NCBI RefSeq assembly: GCF_009862785.1
Contig: NZ_WWHU01000001.1
Coordinates: 4,774,001 to 4,838,000 of the forward strand
Source: Gordonia sp. SID5947
GTDB lineage: Bacteria; Actinomycetota; Actinomycetes; Mycobacteriales; Mycobacteriaceae
Reading direction: 5' to 3'
Length of the DNA: 64,000 nucleotides
The notes below the pieces were generated by a model that worked only from the letters and a program-made list of their open reading frames with translations, searched no databases and was not told where the DNA came from. The translations under genes and the position numbers were made by a program. Below are positions 41,535 to 63,328 of the stretch, piece by piece (position 1 is the stretch's first letter; each line of letters begins with the position of its first letter).

Positions 41535-41538
<4 letters not shown>
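41278..41538 (-). CDS. MbtH-like protein, partner of NRPS locus 2
   Basis: A protein of 86 residues with the full MbtH pattern: [28 protein letters not shown], and [14 protein letters not shown]. Its ATG overlaps the synthetase stop by 4 nt and its end overlaps the exporter ATPase gene by 8 nt, so four genes form one tightly coupled operon. It presumably activates the four adenylation domains of the locus-2 synthetase. Confidence 0.97.
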
Positions 41539-55322
<13,784 letters not shown>

Positions 55323-55558
55323 GCGGTCCTCCCTCTGGTCGGCTGGTGGCTCGGCGGGTTGCCGGTGCGTCGGCCGTCTGTTGGGTGCTTCGCGCGGGAC
55401 AGTGGTGCAGATTGGTCTGGATCTCGATTGCTCGACGGCCCCAGCGCTCCCCGCCACCCGGCGCCCAGGTTTGCCTGTCGAGGCCTCACTCAAACCCCGG
55501 GCCGCAAACCCGGGCGAGGGTCGTATCGTCGGGAGAGCGGGTCGGGCGGGAGTGCGAT

Positions 55559-55588
55559 TTGGTTCCGACCTGCGGTTTCCCCTACACT
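55559..55588 (+). promoter_or_regulatory. Probable promoter of the rplN operon
   Basis: TTGGTT and TACACT hexamers spaced 18 nt apart lie about 180 nt upstream of rplN, pointing towards it. The long leader implied is common for ribosomal protein operons under translational feedback. Confidence 0.5.
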
Positions 55589-55600
55589 TGTGGGGTTGCC

Positions 55601-55620
55601 TGCGGCACAGCTGTGTCGCA
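55601..55620. promoter_or_regulatory. Near-perfect palindrome in the rplN leader
   Basis: TGCGGCACAGCTGTGTCGCA pairs at 9 of 10 positions and lies just downstream of the probable -10 box. It could be an operator or a leader hairpin in the transcript. Confidence 0.4.
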
Positions 55621-55766
55621 AATCGGCTCGTGAACCCACTGGGATGACGGTCTGACGCCATGTCGGACGCAAAACCCCAGGCAGGCGCGTGTCCGGTGGT
55701 GACGGACCGTGTGCGTCGGGTCGGCAATCCGACGGACATCAACATCCAGGTCAAGGAGATTGACGA

Positions 55767-56135
55767 GTGATTCAGCAGGAATCTCGCCTGCGGGTCGCCG
55801 ACAACACCGGTGCGAAGGAAATCCTTTGTATCCGCGTGCTGGGCGGTTCCTCGCGGCGCTACGCCGGCATTGGTGATGTGATCGTCGCCACTGTCAAAGA
55901 CGCCATCCCGGGCGGCAACGTCAAGAAGGGTGAGGTCGTCAAGGCGGTCATCGTGCGCACCTCCAAGGAGCGCCGTCGTGCGGACGGAAGCTACATCCGT
56001 TTCGACGAGAACGCCGCCGTCATCCTCAAGGGTGAGAGCGACCCCCGCGGTACCCGCATCTTCGGCCCGGTCGGCCGCGAGCTGCGTGAGAAGAAGTTCA
56101 TGAAGATCGTGTCGCTGGCACCGGAGGTGATCTGA
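55767..56135 (+). CDS. rplN: 50S ribosomal protein L14 (uL14)
   Basis: A protein of 122 residues, the standard L14 length. The start is GTG with AAGGAG 8 nt upstream. L14 signatures are [35 protein letters not shown] and [13 protein letters not shown], ending IVSLAPEVI. It binds 23S rRNA at the subunit interface. It is first in a four-gene ribosomal operon; rpsQ, its usual upstream neighbour in the S10/spc order, is not directly before it. In Mycobacterium tuberculosis, too, unrelated genes separate rpsQ from rplN. Confidence 0.99.
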   Translation: MIQQESRLRVADNTGAKEILCIRVLGGSSRRYAGIGDVIVATVKDAIPGGNVKKGEVVKAVIVRTSKERRRADGSYIRFDENAAVILKGESDPRGTRIFGPVGRELREKKFMKIVSLAPEVI

Positions 56136-56136
56136 C

Positions 56137-56454
56137 ATGAAGGTGCACAAGGGTGACACCGTGATCGTCATCTCGGGCAAGGACAAGGGCGCCAAGGGCA
56201 AGGTCATCCAGGCCTACCCGAAGACGCAGCGTGTCCTGGTCGAGGGCGTGAACCGAATCAAGAAGCACACCGCTGCCTCGGCCAACGAGCGTGGCGCAGC
56301 CTCCGGCGGCATCGTGACCCAGGAGGCCTCGATCCACGTCTCGAACGTGATGGTCGTCGACTCCGACGGAACTCCGACCCGCGTGGGCTACCGCGAGGAC
56401 GCGGAGACCGGCAAGAAGGTCCGGATTTCCCGCAAGAACGGGAAGGACATCTGA
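56137..56454 (+). CDS. rplX: 50S ribosomal protein L24 (uL24)
   Basis: A protein of 105 residues with the KOW motif at the start ([21 protein letters not shown]) and the L24 continuation GVNRIKKHT. It is an early assembly protein of the large subunit. It starts 1 nt after the rplN stop and ends 1 nt before rplE. Confidence 0.99.
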   Translation: MKVHKGDTVIVISGKDKGAKGKVIQAYPKTQRVLVEGVNRIKKHTAASANERGAASGGIVTQEASIHVSNVMVVDSDGTPTRVGYREDAETGKKVRISRKNGKDI

Positions 56455-56455
56455 C

Positions 56456-57034
56456 ATGACCACTACTGAAAATGTCCAGCCTCGGCTGAAGACGCGCTAC
56501 CGTGACGAGATCAAGGACGCGCTCAACAAGGAATTCGACTACGACAACGTCATGCAGATCCCCGGCGTGGTCAAGGTCGTGGTGAACATGGGTGTGGGCG
56601 ACGCAGCCCGCGACGCCAAGCTGATCAACGGTGCGGTCGAGGACCTGGCCCTGATCACCGGTCAGCGTCCGGAGATCCGTCGCGCCCGCAAGTCCATCGC
56701 GCAGTTCAAGCTGCGTGAGGGAATGCCGATCGGTGCTCGCGCCACGTTGCGCGGCGACCGGATGTGGGAGTTCCTGGACCGTCTCGTGTCCATCGCCCTC
56801 CCGCGTATCCGCGACTTCCGCGGATTGTCGGATCGTCAGTTCGACGGCAACGGCAACTACACGTTCGGCCTGAACGAGCAGTCGATGTTCCACGAGATCA
56901 ACATCGACAAGATCGATCGGCCGCGGGGTATGGACATCACCGTCGTCACCTCGGCCACCACCGACGACGAAGGCCGCGCACTGCTTCGCGCGCTGGGCTT
57001 CCCGTTCAAAGACAACTCCGTGAAGGACAACTGA
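56456..57034 (+). CDS. rplE: 50S ribosomal protein L5 (uL5)
   Basis: A protein of 192 residues of the actinobacterial length. Typical segments are [55 protein letters not shown] and [20 protein letters not shown]. It binds 5S rRNA and contacts the P-site tRNA. It is spaced by 1 nt from both neighbours, which implies translational coupling. Confidence 0.99.
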   Translation: MTTTENVQPRLKTRYRDEIKDALNKEFDYDNVMQIPGVVKVVVNMGVGDAARDAKLINGAVEDLALITGQRPEIRRARKSIAQFKLREGMPIGARATLRGDRMWEFLDRLVSIALPRIRDFRGLSDRQFDGNGNYTFGLNEQSMFHEINIDKIDRPRGMDITVVTSATTDDEGRALLRALGFPFKDNSVKDN

Positions 57035-57035
57035 C

Positions 57036-57221
57036 ATGGCAAAGAAGGCTCTGGTCAACAAGGCCAACAAAAAGCCCAAGTTCGCCGTGCGGGGCTACAC
57101 CCGGTGCAACCGTTGCGGCCGTCCGCATTCGGTGTTCCGCAAGTTCGGCCTCTGCCGTGTGTGCCTGCGCGAGATGGCACACGCCGGTGAGCTCCCGGGC
57201 GTGCAGAAGTCCAGCTGGTGA
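57036..57221 (+). CDS. rpsN: 30S ribosomal protein S14, zinc-binding type
   Basis: A protein of 61 residues, the short C+ form (type Z), with two CxxC pairs, [20 protein letters not shown], that bind zinc. It opens [16 protein letters not shown] and ends QKSSW. Part of the 30S head. It is followed by a strong hairpin, and not by rpsH as in the usual spc operon. Confidence 0.98.
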   Translation: MAKKALVNKANKKPKFAVRGYTRCNRCGRPHSVFRKFGLCRVCLREMAHAGELPGVQKSSW

Positions 57222-57293
57222 CTTCTCCCGCGATTTCGTAGCAACAATCCGCGCTCAGCGCGGATCAGTGCTACGGATTCAACAGGTTTGACG

Positions 57294-57329
57294 ATCGGCC
57301 CCACCTCTCGAGCGAGAGGTGGGGCCGAT
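57294..57329. terminator. Hairpin terminator of the rplN-rplX-rplE-rpsN operon
   Basis: A perfect 16-bp inverted repeat, ATCGGCCCCACCTCTC and its complement, with a 4-nt GAGC loop, lies 73 nt after the rpsN stop and 8 nt before the end of the convergent DUF4262 gene. It probably serves both directions. Confidence 0.85.
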
Positions 57330-57336
57330 TGCGCTC

Positions 57337-57909
57337 TCAGCGCCGTCGTCGCTCGGTCCCGCGACTGATGATGCGTTGGGGGCGCACCCGCTCGGCACCC
57401 GTCCCGACGACGCCCGCGAGCTTCTGATCGAGTTCGGCTCGCGCGTAGCCCTCGTCCCACGGAAACCTCCCGAAGTCATCGGCCCACACCGCCTGCAGGG
57501 CAGGTGCATCCGGGAACAACTCGTTGGTCACGATCAGATCGTCCTTGTCGATCATCTCGACGACGCGGATCGGCACCTCGAGCGAACTCACGGTGATCTC
57601 CACCCCACGATCGACCGCGTCGCGCCAGTCGTAGGTGTGGAAGATGTCGCCGAGTTCGTTCAGGAGTTCTCGGCTCGTCCACGCGTCGAGGCCGTAGACA
57701 GCGAGTTCGGGGATGCTGTGCAGCCCCATCCCCGATGTGTACGCGAACGAGCAGTCCGGTGGATGGCATTCGTCGGACCGGCATGAGCACTGTTCGCTGA
57801 TCGCGGTCACCGCCCATCCGTGAACCCGGATGCGGTTGATCGTGTCCTGGACCAACGGGTTCGGGTGCCAGCGTCGCAGTCCCCGGATGGCGGCGGCATG
57901 GTCGGACAT
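57337..57909 (-). CDS. DUF4262 domain protein
   Basis: A protein of 190 residues from an ATG with AAGGAG 6 nt upstream. The DUF4262 pattern is seen in FAYTSGMGLHSIPELAVYGLD, LLNELGD and the tryptophan/phenylalanine-rich ending VWADDFGRFPWDEGY. A Cys-rich segment (QCSCRSDECHPPDC, about residues 40-53) interrupts the usual N-terminal part and could bind a metal. Members are widespread and without known function. It is convergent with the ribosomal operon. Confidence 0.85.
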   Translation of the reverse strand: MSDHAAAIRGLRRWHPNPLVQDTINRIRVHGWAVTAISEQCSCRSDECHPPDCSFAYTSGMGLHSIPELAVYGLDAWTSRELLNELGDIFHTYDWRDAVDRGVEITVSSLEVPIRVVEMIDKDDLIVTNELFPDAPALQAVWADDFGRFPWDEGYARAELDQKLAGVVGTGAERVRPQRIISRGTERRRR

Positions 57910-57978
57910 GATTCGCTCCTTTGTTCGAAGGTGTCCCCGAGTAGAGCAAAAGGGTCCGACAGAACCGAGAACGGCAGG

Positions 57979-60900
57979 TCAGCGGTCTCCGCGGGCGATT
58001 GCGGCGACCTCGTCCTCGGTCGGCGGGCTCGCGGGATGGTAGGAGAGACACAGGGGCGTCTGCGTTTTCGTGAACACCCCGCCGTCGAGAGCCGTGTAGA
58101 AGACCCCGGTCGCCAGCCGCCCGACGTCGGGGATGGCGCTGCCCTTGGTCTTGGCGATCTGCTGGGCCGCCGCGATCTGGGCGGGGCTGTTGAGGAGGCC
58201 GAAGAACTGGGTCGCGGAGTTGCCGGGGATCTTGTTGTCGAGGCCCTTCGGTGCCTGGGTCGCGAAGACCAGGCCGAGTCCGTACTTGCGGGCCTGCGAC
58301 ACCAGCGCGAGGGTGCTCTGGGTGCACGGTGTGGTCCGGTCCGACGGCGCATAGTTCTGCGCCTCGTCCATCACGAGCAGCCCGCCGAGCGGTCGCCCGC
58401 CGGCCGGGTTCTTCTTGATCCAGGCGAAGAGGGCCATCTGCAGCTCGTTGACGAAGTTGTTTCGCTTGTCGTCAGTTGTCAGCGCCGCGAGATTGATCAC
58501 CGACACCCGAGCCCGGAACCCGGGCGACGGGGTGAGGAGCATGCCGGGATCCGCCGGGGAACCGTCGCCGCCGAACAGGGGATCGTTCGCGCGCGCCGCC
58601 TTGAGGTTCTCGGCGATCTCGCCGGCGAACTTGTGCGCGTTCATCAGCCCGCTCACCTCGTCGGGCAGATCTGCGAGCACGTCGATGAAGTCGGCGATGG
58701 TGCCGCCGCCGCGTCTGCCGAAGTACCGGAGAGCGTCGTGGAGGACCGCGCGCGACTGCACCGACTTCGCGGTCTTCCCGGACACCATGGCCCGCGGGAT
58801 GAGCCCGGCCGCGGCCGATTCGACTGCGGCCGTGAACTCGTCCTGGTCGTCGAGGATCTCGGCGAAATCCGGCAGCGGCCGGAAGCTCAACGGTCTGCCG
58901 TTGGCGCGACCGGGGGTGAAGACGACGACCTCGGTGCCGGCGAGATAGTCGGCCGACCTGCGCTCGTCGTCCGTGCCGCCGCCCTCGGCGTGCCAGTCGC
59001 GGGTACCCGCCGGCCAGGACGTGCCCAATCGTGCGAGGTCGTTGTTGACGTCCAGAACGATCGAGGAGATGCCTGCCAAGGCGGCTTCTTCGACGATCCG
59101 CCGGATCAACACGGTCTTGCCCGAACCCGAACCGGCGAAGATCGCGGTGTGCTTGCGGAGGGCCTCGAGTCCGATGCTGACCGGACGTCGGTCGCCGGCA
59201 ACGACTCCGAGCGGGATCGCCGCGGTGCCGTCCATGGGCGTCGCGCGATCGCGGTGCGGAGCCGGCGGAGGCGTCGCGGCCGGACCGTTCGTGCGCGAGA
59301 ACGCCCCCAGGACCACATCCTGCGCGATCTGGCTGAGCGCCGGAACCGCATATCGGTCGACGGGGCGGGCCGGCTCCGGTGCGGTCCAGCCGCGCGGAGC
59401 GTCGGACCGCCTCGCGCTGGTCGGCGCAGGTGTCGATGCGATGACCGGCAGCGGTGCATCGACGGCGGGTTCGAGAATCTCCTTGATGAACCCGACCCTG
59501 GCCGCCGGGTTGCGCCGGACCATCCATTCGGTGAGGAATTCCGAACGCTCCGAACGCAATCGGGCCAGCGCCGACAACACCTGGATGTCCTCGTCGGACC
59601 ATGCGATGACCCGGCCACCTCGTTGCTCGAAGTCGGCCACCAACTCCTGGGTCTTGGCGCCCGACGGCCACGGGCCGCGCCGGAGGATGATGAGGGCGCG
59701 GGCCGCGGTCCCGCGCGAGAGTCCGGCCGCGGTGGTCGCGTTCGCCAGGCGGGCCTGGACCGCGCGGTGGTGTGTGGCGGCGAGCCCACGGAACGCCCAC
59801 GACTGCTCGGCGTCGGTCTCTGGGTCCAGGATGCGCCGGATACGTCCGTGGAGAACGGCTTTGGGGCTTGGCTTCGGGTCCTGTTTGAAGGCGGTGCCGG
59901 CGTCGCCGAGTGCCTCGATCCACGATGCCAGTCCGGCCTGGAGTATCGGCGGGATGACGCGATCCTCGGTCTCGGGGGCCGTGGCGGCTGCCGGGTCGAT
60001 CACATCGAGCAGTTCGTCGAAACGCCGATCGAGCTGAGCCAGCGCAGGATTCTCGTCCGTGCGCGACGAGGTCTCGGGTTGGTGATCGGCCGTCAGCGAC
60101 GTCATCTCCGCGAAGGTGTCGGCCCGCAGACACGCGCCGATGTGCCGGTCGGCGGTCCGCATCAGTTCGCGCGGGGTGAAGTCCACCGACCCGGCGAGCG
60201 CCCGGTCGGTCACCGGCCAGGTGGGATACGGCGGGTGGAACCCGACCTCGGCGAAACACGGCGCAAAACGCTTGGCGAGCAACGCCCGTCCGAAATCGGC
60301 GGATGATGGGCGTTGCAGATGGGGCGGTTGGCGAAAACGGTCGGTCGCCGACGCCGTGACCCGGTGCTCCAGGTAGTCCCAGGCCGCGGTGATGCACGAG
60401 ACCACCGCGGCGGTGCGGCTCATCGTCTCGCGGATCGACATGAGCCCGTGCGCCACCTTCTCGACGGCGTTCTCGTCGTGGCGATTCTCCGATTTGGCGG
60501 CCTCGATCAGGGTGTCGATCTGGTCGATGGCGAGCACCGACGCATTGTCGAAGGCGATGATCCGGGAGATGTTCTCGACGATCTCGTGATAGCCGAGTCG
60601 AGCGTTGCGGATGCCCCAGACGGCCAACTCCTGACCGTCGTCGACGTCGAGGTGCAGAAAGGCCTCGCCGAGATCCTTGGTGGCGAAGTCGTCCGCCTCG
60701 GTCAGCACGAGTGCGCGCAGGATGTGCTGGGACCGCCGACGGTGTCGTGAGTGCTTTGTGTACACCGAGGCGATGAATCGGTCGAGGATCGGCGGGGTCA
60801 CCTCGGCGATGCCCGTCACGGCCTCCAGATCGTCCGGTGCCACCCCGGTGTCGCGCCCGAGGCGGTCGAGCAGCTGGGCGAGTTGCGATCGGTGCGTCGG

Positions 60901-61248
60901 GGTCGGACGGCTCAGATCCTCGAGCATCGCGACCAGCACCGAACGCCAGAAGTCCTCGCCGTCCAGGAGTTTGACGAGAAAGAAGTATCCACCGGCCGCC
61001 TGCACGCGCTCGCGGACCTGACCCAGCAGATGGGTCTTTCCGGCGCCTGCCGGCCCGCGTACGGCCACGCCGAGAGGGCTCGCCGCGCTGCTGCGGCGCG
61101 CGTCGTCGAAGGCACGGAGGATCTCGTCGACGGTGGGCTCGTGCAGTCCCCGGACATGCAGCGGCGCCTGCGAACCCCAGACATCGTCGGGAGTCGCGGC
61201 CCAGTCGAGCCGGATCGACTCCAGCGCCTGCCGGGTCGGTTCGTCCAT
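57979..61248 (-). CDS. Large double-ATPase protein: N-terminal AAA/STAND-like ATPase plus C-terminal HerA/FtsK-type ATPase
   Basis: A protein of 1089 residues from the ATG at 61248, which overlaps the preceding gene's stop (TGATG). The N-terminal half has Walker A GPAGAGKTHLL at about 65-75, a Walker-B-like VLAIDQIDTLI, and then helical parts. A Pro/Ala-rich linker lies near residues 590-660. The C-terminal half has a second Walker A, FAGSGSGKTVLIRRIVEEA, near residue 703; LDVNNDLARLG; Walker B LLVMDEAQNYAPS near 956; and LVFATQAPKGLDNKIPGNSATQFFG, which marks HerA-like translocases. Such ATPases pump or remodel DNA, and several bacterial defence systems use them. The gene is coupled to a small winged-helix-like partner. 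The specific role is unknown; an anti-phage or DNA-maintenance role is inference. Confidence 0.85.
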   Translation of the reverse strand: MDEPTRQALESIRLDWAATPDDVWGSQAPLHVRGLHEPTVDEILRAFDDARRSSAASPLGVAVRGPAGAGKTHLLGQVRERVQAAGGYFFLVKLLDGEDFWRSVLVAMLEDLSRPTPTHRSQLAQLLDRLGRDTGVAPDDLEAVTGIAEVTPPILDRFIASVYTKHSRHRRRSQHILRALVLTEADDFATKDLGEAFLHLDVDDGQELAVWGIRNARLGYHEIVENISRIIAFDNASVLAIDQIDTLIEAAKSENRHDENAVEKVAHGLMSIRETMSRTAAVVSCITAAWDYLEHRVTASATDRFRQPPHLQRPSSADFGRALLAKRFAPCFAEVGFHPPYPTWPVTDRALAGSVDFTPRELMRTADRHIGACLRADTFAEMTSLTADHQPETSSRTDENPALAQLDRRFDELLDVIDPAAATAPETEDRVIPPILQAGLASWIEALGDAGTAFKQDPKPSPKAVLHGRIRRILDPETDAEQSWAFRGLAATHHRAVQARLANATTAAGLSRGTAARALIILRRGPWPSGAKTQELVADFEQRGGRVIAWSDEDIQVLSALARLRSERSEFLTEWMVRRNPAARVGFIKEILEPAVDAPLPVIASTPAPTSARRSDAPRGWTAPEPARPVDRYAVPALSQIAQDVVLGAFSRTNGPAATPPPAPHRDRATPMDGTAAIPLGVVAGDRRPVSIGLEALRKHTAIFAGSGSGKTVLIRRIVEEAALAGISSIVLDVNNDLARLGTSWPAGTRDWHAEGGGTDDERRSADYLAGTEVVVFTPGRANGRPLSFRPLPDFAEILDDQDEFTAAVESAAAGLIPRAMVSGKTAKSVQSRAVLHDALRYFGRRGGGTIADFIDVLADLPDEVSGLMNAHKFAGEIAENLKAARANDPLFGGDGSPADPGMLLTPSPGFRARVSVINLAALTTDDKRNNFVNELQMALFAWIKKNPAGGRPLGGLLVMDEAQNYAPSDRTTPCTQSTLALVSQARKYGLGLVFATQAPKGLDNKIPGNSATQFFGLLNSPAQIAAAQQIAKTKGSAIPDVGRLATGVFYTALDGGVFTKTQTPLCLSYHPASPPTEDEVAAIARGDR

Positions 61249-61916
61249 CAGATGTCCTCGATCGCGAAGAGATGGCACAGCTGGGAGCCGACCCGGACCG
61301 CGGCCGACCGGTCGGCGTCGGTCAACAGCAACTGGTCCTCCTGCGGGATGAGACTCACACCTGGTCGTCGCTGCAGGCGGACGAGCGCGTCGTCGAGCTC
61401 GGCGGTGGCGACGTCGGAAAGGCGCAGACGGAGCGCGGTCAACGGGACCCAGGCGCCCGGACCGCCTGCGGTGTGCGTGTAGACGTCGCGGATCCGACCT
61501 TCGATGTCGTCGCCGGCCGCGACGGGCGCCGTGTCCGCGGTTGCCGTCTCGGGGGCCGGATCAGCGGACGCCGGCCGGAACACCTCGTGCAGGCGCAGGT
61601 CGTCGGCAGCGAGGTGGCGTCCGATGCCCGCCATGACCGCGTAGAGAGCACGAATGGGCGGCTGCGCACCCTTCGGTGGCGGCTGGTCGAGTTCTCTTGC
61701 ACACCAAGCCCACCCGCGATCGGTGAGGCTGTGTACGTAACTGTTGCGGGCGCCCTTCGCCGATTCGATGAGGCCGAGGTCATTGAGCTTCTGCCGGCTC
61801 TGCCGCGTGAGTTCGGGCGCCAGTGCTCGTAGCTCCGGATTGGGGACGTCCCGTGCCTGCGACATCAGCACGAACAACACGGCGCTCTGCGATGGCGTCA
61901 GCGGATGGTGTTCCAA
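61248..61916 (-). CDS. Winged-helix-like partner of the double ATPase, function unknown
   Basis: A protein of 222 residues. The N-terminal 85 residues look like a winged helix (TPSQSAVLFVLMSQARDV, then LTRQSRQKLNDLGLIESAKGARNSYVHSLTDRGWAWC), with a wing-like turn at the end. A charged linker follows. A second, similar domain may lie at the C-terminus (VPLTALRLRLSDVATAELDDALVRLQRRPGVSLIPQEDQLLLTD), ending in residues that resemble those of helper proteins loaded onto ATPases. Its stop overlaps the start of the ATPase gene by 1 nt, so the two are made together. A regulator or a DNA-recognition subunit are both possible. Confidence 0.75.
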   Translation of the reverse strand: MEHHPLTPSQSAVLFVLMSQARDVPNPELRALAPELTRQSRQKLNDLGLIESAKGARNSYVHSLTDRGWAWCARELDQPPPKGAQPPIRALYAVMAGIGRHLAADDLRLHEVFRPASADPAPETATADTAPVAAGDDIEGRIRDVYTHTAGGPGAWVPLTALRLRLSDVATAELDDALVRLQRRPGVSLIPQEDQLLLTDADRSAAVRVGSQLCHLFAIEDI

Positions 61917-62035
61917 CGTCAGTGACTCCTCGAGGCGGCCGGCGGCATGGGTGCTGCGGTCATCGTTGAGGAATATATCGGTACGCGCCGACCGCGGCTC
62001 GGGTCGAGGGCCCCGCGATGGCTCCCGACCGCGCC

Positions 62036-62095
62036 CGCGACATCATTTCGTTCCCGCGACCTCGATCGATGGCGCAGAAACGAAATGATGTCGCG
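62036..62095. repeat. 17-bp perfect inverted repeat with a 26-nt spacer
   Basis: CGCGACATCATTTCGTT at 62036-62052 is mirrored by AACGAAATGATGTCGCG at 62079-62095. It begins 12 nt downstream of the narK stop and ends about 120 nt upstream of the winged-helix-like gene. It may terminate the nitrate operon, or be a short mobile or REP-like repeat. The arms are less GC-rich than the surrounding DNA. Confidence 0.85.
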
Positions 62096-62107
62096 CGACG
62101 GGCCGCG

Positions 62108-63328
62108 TCAGCCGGTGGTCTCGGGGTCGGGCCGGCGCTTGATCCCGAAGATGGTGAAGACCAATGCGCATGCGGCGGTGATCACCAGCAGGACCAGCCC
62201 GACCGTGTAACTGTGTGCCTCCGCGTTGTACGTCGCGCCCATCACAAGGGGCGGGAAGAACCCGCCGAGGCCACCCGCTGCGCCGACGATGCCGGTCACC
62301 GAACCGACGCGGGCCGTGGGGGCGTCGCGCGCCACCCAGCTGAACACCGAACCGGAACCGAGCCCCATGCATACGGCCATCAGTACGAGGTCGAGACCGG
62401 CGGGGAACTCCAGCGGCGGCTGCGTGATCATCCACACCGCGAGCAGCGCGGCGCCCGCAGTGGATATCGCGGTGATGAGGCGCGGTCCGAACCGGTCCGA
62501 CAGCATGCCGCCGACGGGCCGTGCGATGACCGCGGCCACCGCGAATCCGGCCGTGCGCGTACCGGCCGCCTGCAGGTCGAAATCGTAGATGTCCTTCAGG
62601 TATGTCGGCAGGTAGGTGGAGAAGGCGACGAAGCCGCCGAACGTCGCGGCGTAGAGGAAGCCCATCTGCCAGGTGATCGGCAGCTTGGCGGCCGCCACGA
62701 GTTTCGGCGCCACCGCATCGCGATTCGGTTTCCATTGCGGCGCGTCGTGCATGAACATCCAGACGATGACCGCGACGACGATCAAGGCCACCGCGATGAT
62801 GACATGGGTCGCGACATATCCGAACCAACTCACGAACCGTGGCGTGAAGAACGCCGAGAGCGCGGTGCCGCCCATTCCCGCGCCGAAGATGCCGGTCGCG
62901 AAACCACGCTTGGACGGGTCATACCAGGCGTTCACAAAGGGGATGCCGACCGCGAACGTGGTGCCGGCGATGCCGAGGAAGAACCCGACGATGAGCAACA
63001 TCGGGTACGAACCGATCTCGCCGGCCACGGCCACGAGGATGACGAACGGCGCGGTCACCACCAGCAGGACGGGGAACATCAGCCGCCCGCCGTATCGGTC
63101 GGTGAGCGCGCCGGTCAGAATTCGACCGACCGATCCGACGATGATGGGGATGGCGACGAGGACCGACTTCTGCGTCGACGACAGATCCAGGACGTCCGAA
63201 TACCGCACGCCCAGTGGTGCGATCAGGTTCCACGCCCAGAAGCTGATGGTGAAGGCGAGCGTGGCGAGGAACAGATTCAGGCTCTGTCCGGCTCGCAACG
63301 CGGCGGGGGTGGGGGTCGCTGTGGTCAT
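62108..63328 (-). CDS. narK: Nitrate/nitrite transporter NarK (MFS)
   Basis: A protein of 406 residues from the ATG at 63328, which overlaps the narI stop by 4 nt. Twelve membrane helices are expected. NarK features are TISFWAWNLIAPLG, the MFS loop GALTDRYGGRL, the nitrate-signature-like glycine stretches GIFGAGMGGTALSAFF and GIVGAAGGLGGFFPPLVMG, and RPVGGMLSDRFGPRL. It moves nitrate in and/or nitrite out for the respiratory nitrate reductase whose gamma subunit is encoded just upstream. Confidence 0.95.
   Translation of the reverse strand: MTTATPTPAALRAGQSLNLFLATLAFTISFWAWNLIAPLGVRYSDVLDLSSTQKSVLVAIPIIVGSVGRILTGALTDRYGGRLMFPVLLVVTAPFVILVAVAGEIGSYPMLLIVGFFLGIAGTTFAVGIPFVNAWYDPSKRGFATGIFGAGMGGTALSAFFTPRFVSWFGYVATHVIIAVALIVVAVIVWMFMHDAPQWKPNRDAVAPKLVAAAKLPITWQMGFLYAATFGGFVAFSTYLPTYLKDIYDFDLQAAGTRTAGFAVAAVIARPVGGMLSDRFGPRLITAISTAGAALLAVWMITQPPLEFPAGLDLVLMAVCMGLGSGSVFSWVARDAPTARVGSVTGIVGAAGGLGGFFPPLVMGATYNAEAHSYTVGLVLLVITAACALVFTIFGIKRRPDPETTG

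Larger units (their letters stand above)
55323..55766. promoter_or_regulatory. Divergent intergenic region between NRPS locus 2 and rplN
   Basis: A 444-nt region without a credible gene. It must hold the minus-strand promoter for the synthetase operon and the plus-strand promoter and leader for the ribosomal genes. On the plus side TTGGTT (55559-55564) and TACACT (55583-55588), 18 nt apart, are a reasonable housekeeping promoter, followed by a palindrome at 55601-55620. AAGGAG before 55767 is the rplN ribosome site. I see no good IdeR (iron) box on the synthetase side. Confidence 0.5.

Noticed and set aside
55323..55766. IdeR-type iron box that would mark locus 2 as a siderophore operon
   Set aside because: No TTAGGTTAG-type palindrome was found in the region. 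A siderophore role therefore rests solely on the EntF-like start.
55323..56207. N-terminal extension of the locus-2 synthetase beyond GTG 55322
   Set aside because: The frame stays open, but the extension runs antisense through rplN and lacks domain character. The GTG at 55322 has a proper ribosome site and is directly followed by the C domain.
57820..60306. An 828-codon open frame on the plus strand opposite the double-ATPase gene
   Set aside because: It is the mirror of a well-motivated minus-strand gene in high-GC DNA. It has no recognisable domain, and its composition is dominated by Arg, Gly and Asp as in other shadow frames.
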